This document shows, piece by piece, positions 33,153 to 43,353 of a stretch of 64,000 nucleotides of DNA. The position numbers and the translations under genes were made by a program. The stretch is from Macrolepiota albuminosa. Lineage: Eukaryota; Basidiomycota; Agaricomycetes; Agaricales; Agaricaceae. The first letter of the stretch is position 1. Every line of letters starts with the position of its first letter. Where the stretch lies: positions 62,001 through 126,000 of the forward strand of contig JAMWFC010000085.1 of assembly GCA_027475525.1 (NCBI GenBank). Direction: 5' to 3'. The notes below the pieces were generated by a model. The model was given only the letters and a program-made list of their open reading frames with translations. It had not been told where the DNA came from and ran no database searches.

Positions 33153-33596
33153 ATTGGAGGTGTTGACCCTCTTGGTCAAGCTGCCTACGCAGATGGGAAA
33201 AAACTCCCAGGCTCTCTTTGCTCTACTGGATTTTGGCTTGTATGCTCCACTTTGATCCCTGCTCTGCTCTGGTGATGGAGACTACTTCCTTTTTGCTTAC
33301 TTGAACTGGACACTGCTAATGCATTGGCTTTTAAAGCTGTTAGTTCTGTTTAAGATAACTCCAGTGTGTGATCAGTTACAAACAGTGTGTTTTGGTTTTG
33401 TTATCATTGTGTATGCATGATTTTTTCTTGGGGGGCAATGCACATGGTTGTTGAATTGACATTATCAGCAGGTGAGAGTGTTGTCATTATGCATTTTATA
33501 GATTTTGCACAAGGGGTGCCCCAATCATCACTTGAGTCTGCATTCATTGATTTTTGAAGTAACCAATTGATCAAAAGAAGGTATGAAGACTGTTAG
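33153..33596. other. No supported gene
   Basis: T-rich non-coding sequence after LTR F. Confidence 0.4.
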
Positions 33597-34474
33597 TTAC
33601 TGCCTCATCTCTAAATAAAATATATTCTGATCTGTCATAAGTGCTCTCCTCTTTATGTCATACAACTGGTCTTTAAGGGTTCTGAGGAATTTTTTGTCAA
33701 TGAACCCCAGGTCAAAAATCCCATTTTTGGGTGGGTTTTTTAGCTGCCAGTACCATTCTTGTCTGGCTCTGGCTTGATACATCAGGAGCACTTTGTTTCC
33801 TTTGTTGTCCTTGTTTCGAGGCTTATGGTGTGTTAGCCTGAAGAAAAAGGTATGCATGGCATTGACTATATTGTTTAGCCATTTTCCTGAATTATGTGTT
33901 CTAAGAAACATGAAGATCAACACTCAGCTGTTCCCAGGTGAGGTCCTTGTCTTGCAAGACTTTTGCTTTAGTTCAAAAATTGGAGGCTTGTTTAAGAGCC
34001 AAAATGCTCTCTTCCTGCATTAGCATAAAAACATCATTGGAGGACACAGATTCAGTTTTGGATACTTCTATCCATGCTTCAGGTGTGAAGTAACTCAGTT
34101 CAATGTAATCATGTTCTCTCAGTTTTTTGATTGCAAAATGCGTGGGTGGGTAGTCTACTACCTCTGGAATAGCTTTCCTAGACACTAACTTTGATTCTTT
34201 ATTGATCTCTTCCAGGAATGTTTTTCTAAAGGCTCTCTCTCAAACAGAAACAGTGTGCAAAGTTTGGCTCCTCCCCCTTCTTCTTTTGGCCTTTCCTGCT
34301 GTGGACTAAACTTATGCTCATCCAGCATAAAATCTGGTAGCAGCTCTGAATATGGGTCAACAATGAAGTAATCATAGCTGGTATCTTTTCCAGAGGCAAT
34401 GACAAATGAAATGTTTTATTTTGAAGTAAACTAAATTCTGAGACGAGTCCAACTAGAGCATGGTGAAGAGACAT
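33597..34474 (-). pseudogene. Decayed member of a repeat-associated basidiomycete protein family
   Basis: Minus-strand blocks in changing frames read, in order, YPPTHFAIKKLREHDYIELS with YFTPEAWIEVSKTE, LMQEESILALKQASNF, VLQDKDLTWEQLSVDLH, and LLMYQARARQEWYWQL with FDLGFIDKKFLRTLKDQLYD. I recall an unannotated, multi-copy Agaricomycete family with this order (ELWYFT..., DLTWDQ..., LLVYQARVRRQWH..., INE..IRKTRDE). Frameshifts and stops show it is dead. Its role is unknown; it is often found near transposons. Confidence 0.55.
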
Positions 34475-34839
34475 GATGACATGGTTGCAGAGGGAAAAAG
34501 TATTGAACCTTGTGACCCTACAATTGCATCAGGCAAAGACCCCACCCTGTTCTCCCTTTTCTTCCTCACTGGATCACAAGGCCATCTCTTTTTCTTCTCT
34601 CATCACACAGTGTTTGCATCATGTCTTCCATTTTTCATTCCTTTCTCCTTTGCATCATGGGTACATTTTTACTTCAATACAGATAAGTATGTACTCATGT
34701 TTATAATTCCGCCACCCAAAATAATTGTGTGTGCCCATATACAGGTTTTAATTTATATCTGACACACGATTGAACACAAAGCAGGGAATAGAGCCTACAT
34801 TATGCATTATTTATAGTTGTATGTTATTTTCACTAGATA

Positions 34840-34917
34840 GAAGGATGAATGAATAGATGAATTCTATTTTTACTACTGGCAAGCCCCTATGCAGGGCTAA
34901 GAGGTGGGGGTAGAGCT
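34840..34917 (-). repeat. SINE-like end, second copy
   Basis: The reverse complement reads CTACCCCCACCTCTTAGCCC, TGCATAGGGGCTTGCCAGTA, GTAAAAATAGAATTCATC, then ATTCATTC. It matches 12374-12452 in order and most bases. Confidence 0.5.
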
Positions 34918-36086
34918 AGTACTGTATTGTTTTGGTTGATGGGCATAGAAAGAGAGGAGCAAAGAATGAATTTGCACCTATATCCATGGTTTGGAACTTC
35001 TGTTCAAGAATTATGACAAGTGTTGTTTGCATGCATGCCACAAGTCAAGATCTGTCAGGGTCAGGCAGATGTGCACATGAACAAGTGGCCTCCTGACAGG
35101 TATAAAACTGAGGTGGGATTGTACTAATTGAGTCCTCATTGGGTTTCTGCCATTGCAATCCTACACACTCTTTTAACTTGACTCTTGATTTCAGTGAAAA
35201 TGAACTCACATTCACAATTATCTGGGCACTACCCATACCATGGTTCATCCAGTAGCTCAATAAGCAGATACAGTAATATTTTGTCAGAGGGTACACTGCC
35301 TACACCTATCTCTGCTGCACTCTGCTTGGCTCCTGGTATGCATTCAGCCTCCAACTTCTTATCTAATTCATTCTAAAAGAATCCCATTCCTCATATGTTG
35401 CCTGCATTGCTACCTATCACCTGTATCTGACATCTTTTGGGCTGTAGCACACTCAGGATTACAGAGAGCATGCAATGCCATCTTACCTCCAATTGTAGCA
35501 TGTTACTCATTTGAACCTGCAATGCACTCTGCAGTCACAATGCTCATGCTCCATCTCACACCTCACCTGTACTTGCATATTCCCTCCATAGATGTCATTC
35601 TCTCCTCCACACATTTGGGTCCATTGACAGATGTACAAGTGTCTGTTTATCCATATTCTTTCCCATCCAATTACTCATTTGAATTTGCAAGCCCTGACTA
35701 ATGTCATGCACAATGTTGCATTGGCAGCATTCCATGCATGAATAGCAAGTCATCCAAACTCATTTGCAAAAGAAATGTTGTGGGTTAATCAGATGGGAGG
35801 TGTCTGCTGCATTGTTGGTGTGGTTTCAACTGGAGAACCTTGCATTTGGGAGGTTGGACTTGTGCCAAGGAGACTTTTAGTATTGCTTGGCAGTTGAGGG
35901 ACCACAATTGGAACACAATTGACAGATACTTTGGTTGATCATTGATATAGCTATATGAGTGCTGGATTGTTTGTTCTAGTCTCATCCTTTATCTTGGACT
36001 TGACCATGGACACTTTCTGTTTGATATAGAGGATTATATTGCTGGTCTTCTGTACTTATATCTTGCATTGTATCATTATGTACTTA
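34918..36086. other. Possible decayed gene, not identified
   Basis: From about 35201 the plus strand reads MNSHSQLSGHYPYHGSSSSS and onward for 58 codons, then stops accumulate. No motif is recognised. The rest is non-coding. Confidence 0.3.
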
Positions 36087-37860
36087 CTAGGCTCCCTTCT
36101 CCTCTACTCTCCACTCTCCATTCTTTATCACTATTGTATTTGTTATCTTTGCTTCACTGGTAGTGCTGGTACCTTTACTGAGAGGTCTTGGCTTGAGACA
36201 AGCTTTTGATGCTTGTAGAAATAGCTCAACTCTGATATCCAATCTCTTTCCTTTCTTCTTCCATGCTCTAGTCTTTACAGGTTTCTGCTTCTCCACTTCT
36301 CTTATCTTCTCCATCTGCTCCTGATACTTGTTCTCAGCTCTTTCACCCACATCCAGCTGCTACCTCTTCATAACAATCATGTCAGCAGCACCCAGTTTAG
36401 AATTGTCCTGGATGCCTTTGTTCTCTTCTTCTTTGTCTACAGGAAACATATACACACTATAATTTGCACTCTCTTGCAAGATTTTGACAGCATCTCTCAT
36501 CTGATTCTTGTCTAGATTTTTATCCTGTATAATCAATTGCACACTGATTTCAGGAACCAGGATACATTGTAGAAGCTTGCTTGCCATCAGAGGAGATACC
36601 AAGTCTGGATCAATCAAAGCAAGTGGGAACAAGTTGTACAATATTTGGTGGTTGATGACTAATCCTATTTCACTATAGCAACAGATAGGCTTACCACAAA
36701 TGTATTCAACAAAAGGAATAAGGCACTCACTATCCAGGTTGCATCTTTCAAAGTTGGCAAACCCCTGCAATGGCCCTTGTCCCCTTCACTCTCACTTCTT
36801 CTAATGCTTCCTTGTAAAAAACACATTGTGCTCTGGGAGCTATCTCCACTATCCAACATATCATCTACCCTGCCTGTCAGGGGACTCCTCATTTCTTTCT
36901 TTTCTCACTCCTTATCTCTTCACTCTCCTTCCATTCATTCTCTTATTTCTTCTGACATTATTTCATTTTACTGTTTCTATTCTTTCAACATTATCTGTTA
37001 GTACTACTCTCAGCTCTTGAGATGCTCTGGTTCTTTAGCCACCATTCAGACAAGTGTGGGCCCACTCAGCACTGCTTCCAGACTGCTTATATAAGCCAGA
37101 GTTTGCCAGAGTTTGCTTCTTATTTGTACAAGTGTTTGTGTAGGCAATTTTCGAGTTTTTAAGGTTTTGTTGTACTGTACAGTTGTTTCCCATGCTTCAG
37201 AGGCCCCAGAAGCATCTAACCTGGCATAGGAAATCTCTAGACTTGTTTTCTTTGGATTTCCCTCTGCCAGGTGAGTAGCTACCTTGATATTGTCAGTATA
37301 TATTCTAATACACTTTGGATCTCCCTCTGCCAGCTGTGTGACTGAGCCACAGCCTCTAGAGGTCGCCCTTACACTGCCATTGTCCTCATAATAGTGCATA
37401 ACATGCCCTTCATCTTCTACACATGTTTTTTGAGCTCAGACCAATTGATTGCCTTGGGCCAGCCTTTGCACTCAGCTTCTGGCAGCATCAGGAAAGTTGA
37501 GCCTTGGGTGCAGTATTCTTTTGAGGTGCTTTGTCTGATGACCTGATGTCAGGGAGTCCTTGTGCATACATAGGAAATGGTTGTATTTGAGACATATTAG
37601 CCTCTTGTGGTTCTTCAGAGGACAAAATAGTTTGATGTGAGCTACCAGAATTATGTCATTGCCAAACCTTTGTTTCTTCTGATTCCATCTTCTTCTTTGG
37701 GATGGATGCTGAAGTTTTAGTCGTAACTATTTTTTCAGAGATAATTTATTCCTGCACATTTCTTTACAGGCACATGTTCTTGTGATCCTATAGGATCAAG
37801 TGAGGGGAACTTCAACCGTCTTTGTGAATGCTCCTGTCTTCTCTAGAAATTTGACCATGG
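36087..37860 (-). pseudogene. RTC4-like domain protein, decayed and split by solo LTR G
   Basis: The minus strand reads a Ser/Gln-rich N-terminal part (37860-37380, MESEETKVWQ.., PMYAQGLPDI), then VEDEGHVMHYYEDNG. LTR G intervenes, then RVDDMLDSGDSSQSTMCFLQ. The domain follows at 36770-36360: NLFPLALIDPDLVSPLMASK, LLQCILVPEISVQLIIQDKN, AVKILQESANYSVYMFPVD. This is the pattern of the RTC4-like domain (restriction of telomere capping 4) found in many basidiomycete proteins. A lysine-rich tail (36350-36087) follows. Frame changes and a stop at 36360 show it is broken. The biochemical role of these fungal proteins is not established. Confidence 0.6.
36875..37373 (+). mobile_element. Solo LTR G (same family, long form), TSD CTGCC
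   Basis: Starts TGTCAGGGGACTCC and ends GTCGCCCTTACA. CTGCC flanks it (36870-36874 and 37374-37378). It lies inside the RTC4-like reading frame, whose two sides rejoin once the LTR and one target copy are ignored. Confidence 0.92.
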
Positions 37861-38418
37861 ATTTGAGACCTCCTTTTGTACTCAGCAGTTTTCCCAGTTC
37901 TATTCATTTGTCTGCCTCTCGCAGTACATGTTGGTATTCTTTGTATCTTGGGCAGGCTTCAATTATGTACAAATAGAATTAACCTGCAAATACACTTTAT
38001 TTCCAAGATAGCAAACTTAGACTTCACTTGTCTACAACTTGTACATGCAATTGCTGCCTTGATCTTATTTTCAACCTCCTTATCATATGTTCAAGAAATC
38101 ACATGCCAGCAGAGAATGAAATAGTTCAATTCATTTGTCCATATGCATAAAGTCCCCCTGTTCACCAAAAGTAGCACTCGTGTTCTCATCTATTAATCAT
38201 TTGTCAAGGTATATCTCAGTTTATTCCTATGTGCTTGTCCCTTATAAGGGCAGAAAAATGAGCCTTGTGACTATGTGATGAAACAAGTCATCATTGTTGA
38301 CATATTGATTTATCAGCTTTGTTTTGTTTTCAACATGAGATGAGAAAAGCAGTATTTGCCTATTTGGCTATATAGCTAGCCTCTATGGTGAGGGTCAAAT
38401 TGATTAATTCCCATTGTT

Positions 38419-39269
38419 ATGGCCTCCATCATTCAGAGTGCCAAGTCAGGTCACAAGTGGATGCAGAACAAATTGAATGTGTATAATATTTGCATTGTGG
38501 AAGAGTCATCCAAAGTATTTTTTGGCCAACAAATACTGAATATAGACAAGTTGGATGTCAATTCAGATCTATTTATCCCATATGACTCAAGTGGCATTAT
38601 CAGCAGGCCTGTCAGTGATCCCACAGTAGAAGAATTTTTGCATCATTTAGTCATGGCCAAAAATATTTGCTGTATGTTCCTTCCTCTGTTGAGCATTATC
38701 TAATGCTTATCTTTCTTTATATGTAGATGAAGTCTACGTAGATCAATACACTGTGGCTCTTTTATGAGCTCTCCAATTTACTAAACAGGGTCTTTTGATG
38801 GAGTGTATTCTGCTCCAGTTTTTTGATTGCAGCTATAGCTGTCAGGCACAGGCTAATGTGTGCCTACAATCTTTTGACAGTGCCATATTTCCTCATGCAG
38901 GAGGACAAAGCCATCGGCTCTACATCTGCATTCCCCAAGGGTCAACTTGTTGCTGAGGCTGTTGCTGCTGTTGTATGCAACAACAGGTTTCAATGTGATA
39001 TAAAGCACCTACCTACCAAGGATATGATTATTCCTGCAATCGCAATGGTTGGAACGTGCATGGCTTTATACAAGGTCCCCATCAGACAATATCTTGTTTC
39101 TGCAATCAAGGCAGGTAGCTATCCAGTGCAGGAGACTGTTATGAAGAAGTGTGTGCCTGTAAAAGATATTAAGACCATGAAAAATATTCCTAACAGGCAG
39201 ATTGTCATTCAGCATTGCCTACTTTTTTGCAATATTGTGAGGGAATTTGTTCAGGATGTAAACAGTTAA
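38419..39269 (+). CDS. Member of a repeat-associated 'QEDK' family of unknown function, possibly damaged
   Basis: The N-terminal frame from ATG 38419 (SAKSGHKWMQNKLNVYNICI, then SKVFFGQQIL, then VEEFLHHLVMAKN) ends at a GTATGT donor near 38671. The C-terminal frame (38823-39269) contains FLMQEDKAIG, then GQLVAEAVAAVVCNN, AIAMVGTCMALYKVPI, SYPVQETVMKKC and IVIQHCLLF. I recall this as a multi-copy Agaricomycete family whose usual layout is SGSxW..NI...FFG..., a T-D-V-C block, LLLxQEDK, a long helix, then the C-terminal part. The QEDK strand followed by a helix looks like the second half of a PD-(D/E)XK nuclease core, but the family's TDVC block is not preserved here and the middle exon is unclear. 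Function is unproven. Confidence 0.5.
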
Positions 39270-40737
39270 ATCTTCAAGTGGTTGATTACATATTTTTACA
39301 GTATGTATAGTCAGGCTTGCCTGTTATGATTGTTGTATCTTAGGTCAACAAACTTGGATTACTGTCAGTATCTAACTTTATTGAAAGATATTGTTATCTC
39401 TAAATGACTGTCATCTCGACAGCATGTAACCAACAATCAATTGTCCAGACAATGAATTGGAGCTCTGATTTTGTGGACGTGGCCTAAAACCAAACATCTA
39501 GCAATTATGATAAATTCTACAATGATAAATCTTAGAAAGGTATATATGACAGCTCTAATCTTTCTGAACACAGTGTCCATCCAACAGGCAAGAGTCTTGC
39601 TTGAAAGGTATTCCACCTGGACTAGGCATCAACATCCCAGTTTGGACGGTCACTCAAAACAAAATCCATAGACTCAGAGCATACTTTGTTAAGAATCTGG
39701 ACCATCATTCTGTTTTGTCTTCCAAGGACTAACATCTAATCTTTAATATGTCCTATGATAGACAAACGAGACCCTGCATCGTTGGGCTCTCAACACTGCG
39801 GCATCAGGCTTGGAGCTAGCAATAGATGTCACTTTGTAAAAACCTTATTCAATTTTGATCTGGCATGCTGCTACAGTTCTGATTCCAATCTTGTAGACAT
39901 CTCATTCAATCCTGTGCACTGTTACAATTCTGATTTTTGAAGAAATTTTTTTGTTCTAGAGACGCAAATGAGAAGTTGCTATACTTACTAAGGAGTACTG
40001 AGACTTGAGAGGTTTGTGATACAGAGGCTGTTATTTGCTTATGTTGTCTATTGCACTTGATAGGTTACAGATCTTCAATCTGTTGAAAAGATTACTAAGC
40101 CTTTACAAAAACTTTGACTGACTCACTGTGGTAGTTATTAGAGCTTGTTAATCATGGTTCTATTGACCAAAAGAATATTACAATTGTTTCTGAGATATAG
40201 GACTTGTATATGTGGGATTATGAACACATATCACAGTTGGACAACCATTATCTGTTTCTCTCCTTGTTGCAATTGTCCGATGCATCTATCTCTACTCTGT
40301 TCTGACCCTTGTCTGAAATGTCTCTCAGCTTTTTCTTCAGTTCATTCTTGGTCCCTGCATTGGATACTAGGTTCTGTGGAGTGTTTATCAGTGTGTCTAC
40401 TATGTTGCTTGCCACTCACTTTTATAAAGCTAGACTAGTGCTCAATAAGAGTTATAGATCTTAATATAAGAAGCATTTTGACTTTTCTACCCTGCCAGAT
40501 TAACAACTTGAAATGATAGCTGGACAGAAATGAGGTCTTCTACTCAGAATCTTTCTGGCTTGTAATATTTGTATCTTAAGTTTCTTTCAGTTTTGTTTGT
40601 TGCTCTATTGTATTGTACTTATGTTGTTCTGTTTTCTTCATTTACCTTCATCTTTAAAAATTGGACCACATTGTCTTTGATAATTATGAACCTTTTCTGT
40701 ATTATTTCATCTGTAAGCTTGTACATATCTAGTTCCC
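39270..40737. other. AT-rich DNA without supported genes
   Basis: No domain is recognised in either strand. Base composition is AT-rich with almost no CG dinucleotides. Confidence 0.45.
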
Positions 40738-40978
40738 TGTTATAACGAAGTTACAGGGATTGTAAGAGCTTAATGTTCACACTGCACAGAATCAGACCAG
40801 TCCGGTCTATTGACTATGTAGTACAAAACAAAAATAAGCTGCTTACTAAGCAGCACATGTAAACTATTTATAGTAAAGTACGTATTAATATTAATATTAT
40901 ATTATAATAAATATAATATAATATTGACTAAAGTAAGTAAAGCTATGTGGCCAACCCTACATAGCGGACTATGCTACA
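40738..40978 (-). mobile_element. Probable 3' LTR (about 241 bp) of a minus-strand LTR element
   Basis: On the minus strand it starts TGTAGCATAGTCCGC and ends CGTTATAACA, giving TG..CA ends. It is preceded by TTGGGGGGTG, a good polypurine tract. The interior is very AT-rich around 40870-40925. No second copy is in the window, so the call rests on ends and tract only. It would terminate the minus-strand unit that includes 41.0-42.3 kb and 57.5-58.8 kb, perhaps the gypsy at 58.8-64 kb. Confidence 0.4.
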
Positions 40979-41023
40979 CACCCCCCAATCAGACTGAGCT
41001 ACGGTCTCGAGATAAGACGACGG

Positions 41024-42297
41024 TCAGGCCGTTGGTAAGTCAGAGACGGGAGCAATGGGAGAGTCCCCAGGCTCCTGGAATGGATCAGCAGTCATGTCGT
41101 CCATGTCGTAGTCAAGGAGTTCATCCTCGGGTGTGGGCTCATAGGACGTGCCCGATGGCCCTGCTACTGGCAGGGAGTTGTCATAGTCCCAGAGGAGGGA
41201 CAGTGTGAGAGTGGGGTCAATGATCGACCCTGGAATAGGTGGTTGGGGATCAGGAAAGATCCCCAGTGTCGGACGGGTACTGGCATGTCCAGATCTCGCA
41301 GGCATGAATGTCTTGCCCGATGAGGAGGTACATCCCCTTGGTGAGCGCATCGTCGTAAGCATGACAACTGTCCTGCTGCTGGAGCATCAGGTGTTGTCGA
41401 TCACCAATGGTGGCCTCGTGCCACCCATCCCACTGAGCAATGGACTGGGGTGTACCGTAATGGTCAAGGCGTTGCAGCCTCTCGTCGTCAATAGCAGCCG
41501 CCTCATTGTAGAGCTGGCTGTCGCTGAAAAAGAGGTGGGCCAAGTAGGTGACCCCATAGGTATACGCATGGTCAGCCCAGCTGATCGGAATTTGATTGTG
41601 AAGAAGGACACATAACGCGTCCAAAGTGGTGAACATGGAAGCTGATGCTTCCGGGATGTCCACAGCTCAAGCCTCAAAGTTAGGGTCATTGGCGTGGAGG
41701 GGCACAAAGACTTGCCCAGTAGCTGCCTCATACTCAGCTACAGCCTCTTTGTAGAGGCCTGGCCTTGCGAATATATAGGCCAGGTACTTGTGTACCATGG
41801 TCTTGGAGGGGTGGCTGGCACTGAGGGCACGTACAAGCACAAACCCAAAGAGGCTGCGCCAATGAATGTGCATGGCACGGTCCATGGCCAGACCGGTCCA
41901 TATGTTGGACGTCCCAGGACATCCATAGAGGAGGGCATATGAGCCCAGATAGTCCAAAGCAAACAGTTGCTTTGAATCAGGGGGAGTAAGGCCAATGAAG
42001 ACAATTCTCTCTCACTCTTTGCGGCGATAGATCCATGTTGGCACAATCATTCGCGGGATGTTCTCCTGCTCCTCTGGACTCGCGAAGAGTACCGCAATGG
42101 TCTTATATGTGACCTCGTCGAGTAAGTGAGACATGGCTCTGTCTTGGGCAGTAGGGTGGCAGTTTAGCACCACCAACTTGAATTTGTTGAGCAATAGATA
42201 GCCCAACTGACGCTGACAAATCAGCATAAACTGGTTGTTCACCAGTGAATGAAGCCTGCGGACTTCTCAAGGACTGCAGGGAAACCTGCGAGGTGCC
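41024..42297 (-). pseudogene. 3' half of an unknown minus-strand gene split by the KDZ transposon
   Basis: Minus-strand blocks read, in order: MLICQRQLGYLLLNKFKLVV with SPEEQENIPRMIVPTWIYRR (42242-42012); DYLGSYALLYGCPGTSNIWT with HKYLAYIFARPGLYKEAVAE (41957-41667); DALCVLLHNQIPISWADHAY with TYGVTYLAHLFFSDSQLYNE (41663-41250); and an acidic C-terminal frame ending PVSDLPTA (41024). I recall an unannotated Agaricomycete family with this order; its role is unknown. Its 5' half lies at 57474-58790, on the other side of the transposon. Frame changes may be introns or damage; a TGA lies eight codons past the junction. Confidence 0.6.
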
Positions 42298-42304
42298 ACT
42301 TGGT
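42298..42304. repeat. Left target-site duplication ACTTGGT
   Basis: ACTTGGT here and at 57467-57473 directly bracket the terminal inverted repeats. An 8-bp duplication with one change (next base C against A) is equally possible; related Zisupton elements make 8-bp duplications. Confidence 0.7.
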
Positions 42305-43270
42305 CAGGGTAGGGCATCATAACGGTACATGTCATATGTTGTATGGGAGCCCGCTTTGTGCCGTACCATATGTGTCCAGCGGAGTCCGCTACACTGGAGC
42401 GGAGCAGTCCCCACAGTGCCATAGAATACAGAGCCGCAGACGTGTCACAATGTGCTATATGACATGGTCCAGTGGATCGATAAAAGGCGGGCACACACAT
42501 GCACATGCAGGCCCGGCGGATGCCAGCGGACACTAGCGGACGTCAATGTGTGTCAGCGGCCGCCGGCGGGCATCAGCACACGAGTGAAAACCTCCTCCAT
42601 TGGCGGACTTCATGGCATGAATAAACCCTCCTCGAGGTTCCCCATTTCCCTCCCCTCTCCATTCCTCCCCGCAATAACTCGAGGCTGCACGTCTCCCCTT
42701 CCATCCTTTTCCCACCCCCGACGCCAGCGTACGTCCACAAAAGGGCCCTGAAAATCTACACAGGCCTACGCAAGCCACCAGCGGACATCCACGCAGACGT
42801 ACGTCGACGGACTCAAACCTACGCGGGCCCTCCCAGGCCTGTGCAGGGCACCAGCAGACATCCACAGAGGCCTACGCAGGTCCATGGAGTCTGGTTGGAC
42901 CAAGGAAAAAAGTAACTTTGTCTTGCCTGCCGTATGCCTGTGGGGGGGAATCAAACCCCCAGCCTTGGAAAAGCCTCCAGCAATGGAACGCACATTTAAC
43001 CGTTGCACCACAGGTCCATTACTAATGGATAGATTCAAAGGTCGGATAACACAATGAACGGACGCCCACCTACGTTTCTGCAGGTTCCCGTATGGATTTT
43101 TTGAGGTGGAAGGGGGGTGGCATACCTCCCAAAAGAGTTTTCATGGCCTAAAAGGGGCGTTGGCATCAGCAGCCATCAGCTGGCCATCAGCTGGCATCCG
43201 TCGGAGTTTGTCGGCAGCCGTCGTGACCTGCTGGCATCCATCGGCATTCATCGGCATCCGTCGTGCTGGG
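42305..43270 (+). repeat. Left terminal inverted repeat
   Basis: Matches the reverse complement of the right repeat over nearly its whole length: outer CATCATAACGGTACATGTCA, TTGTATGGGAGCCCGC, the GGACCACTGGATCGATAAAAG-type block near 42470, the GAGTGAAAACCTCCTCCATT block near 42580, the tRNA-like block and the GGATTTTTTGAGGTGGAAGG block near 43095. The outermost dozen bases are less alike. The inner edge is a run of GGCATCCRTCGG units. Confidence 0.85.
42936..43015 (-). tRNA. tRNA-like module inside the left terminal repeat
   Basis: On the minus strand, 80 bases run from ACCTGTGGTGCAACGG to CCCACAGGC. It has an A-box (TGGTGCAACGG), a B-box (GGTTTGATTCC) and a seven-base acceptor-like stem (ACCTGTG with CACAGGC, one mismatch). 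The T-arm stem is GGGG with CCCC. I could not assign an anticodon with confidence. Probably a pol III promoter module rather than a working tRNA. Confidence 0.45.
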
Positions 43271-43353
43271 GCCTTAAACAGGGTCACATGATATCTATTT
43301 TCAGAACTTGCTTTGTGTAAAGTTCTCGCCCGTTTCTTTAATCCTCCATCCAC

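Noticed and set aside
42249..43310. The roughly 1-kb repeat as the LTR of a gypsy element
   Set aside because: The two copies are inverted, not direct, and bracket KDZ genes with a 7-bp target duplication; they are terminal inverted repeats.
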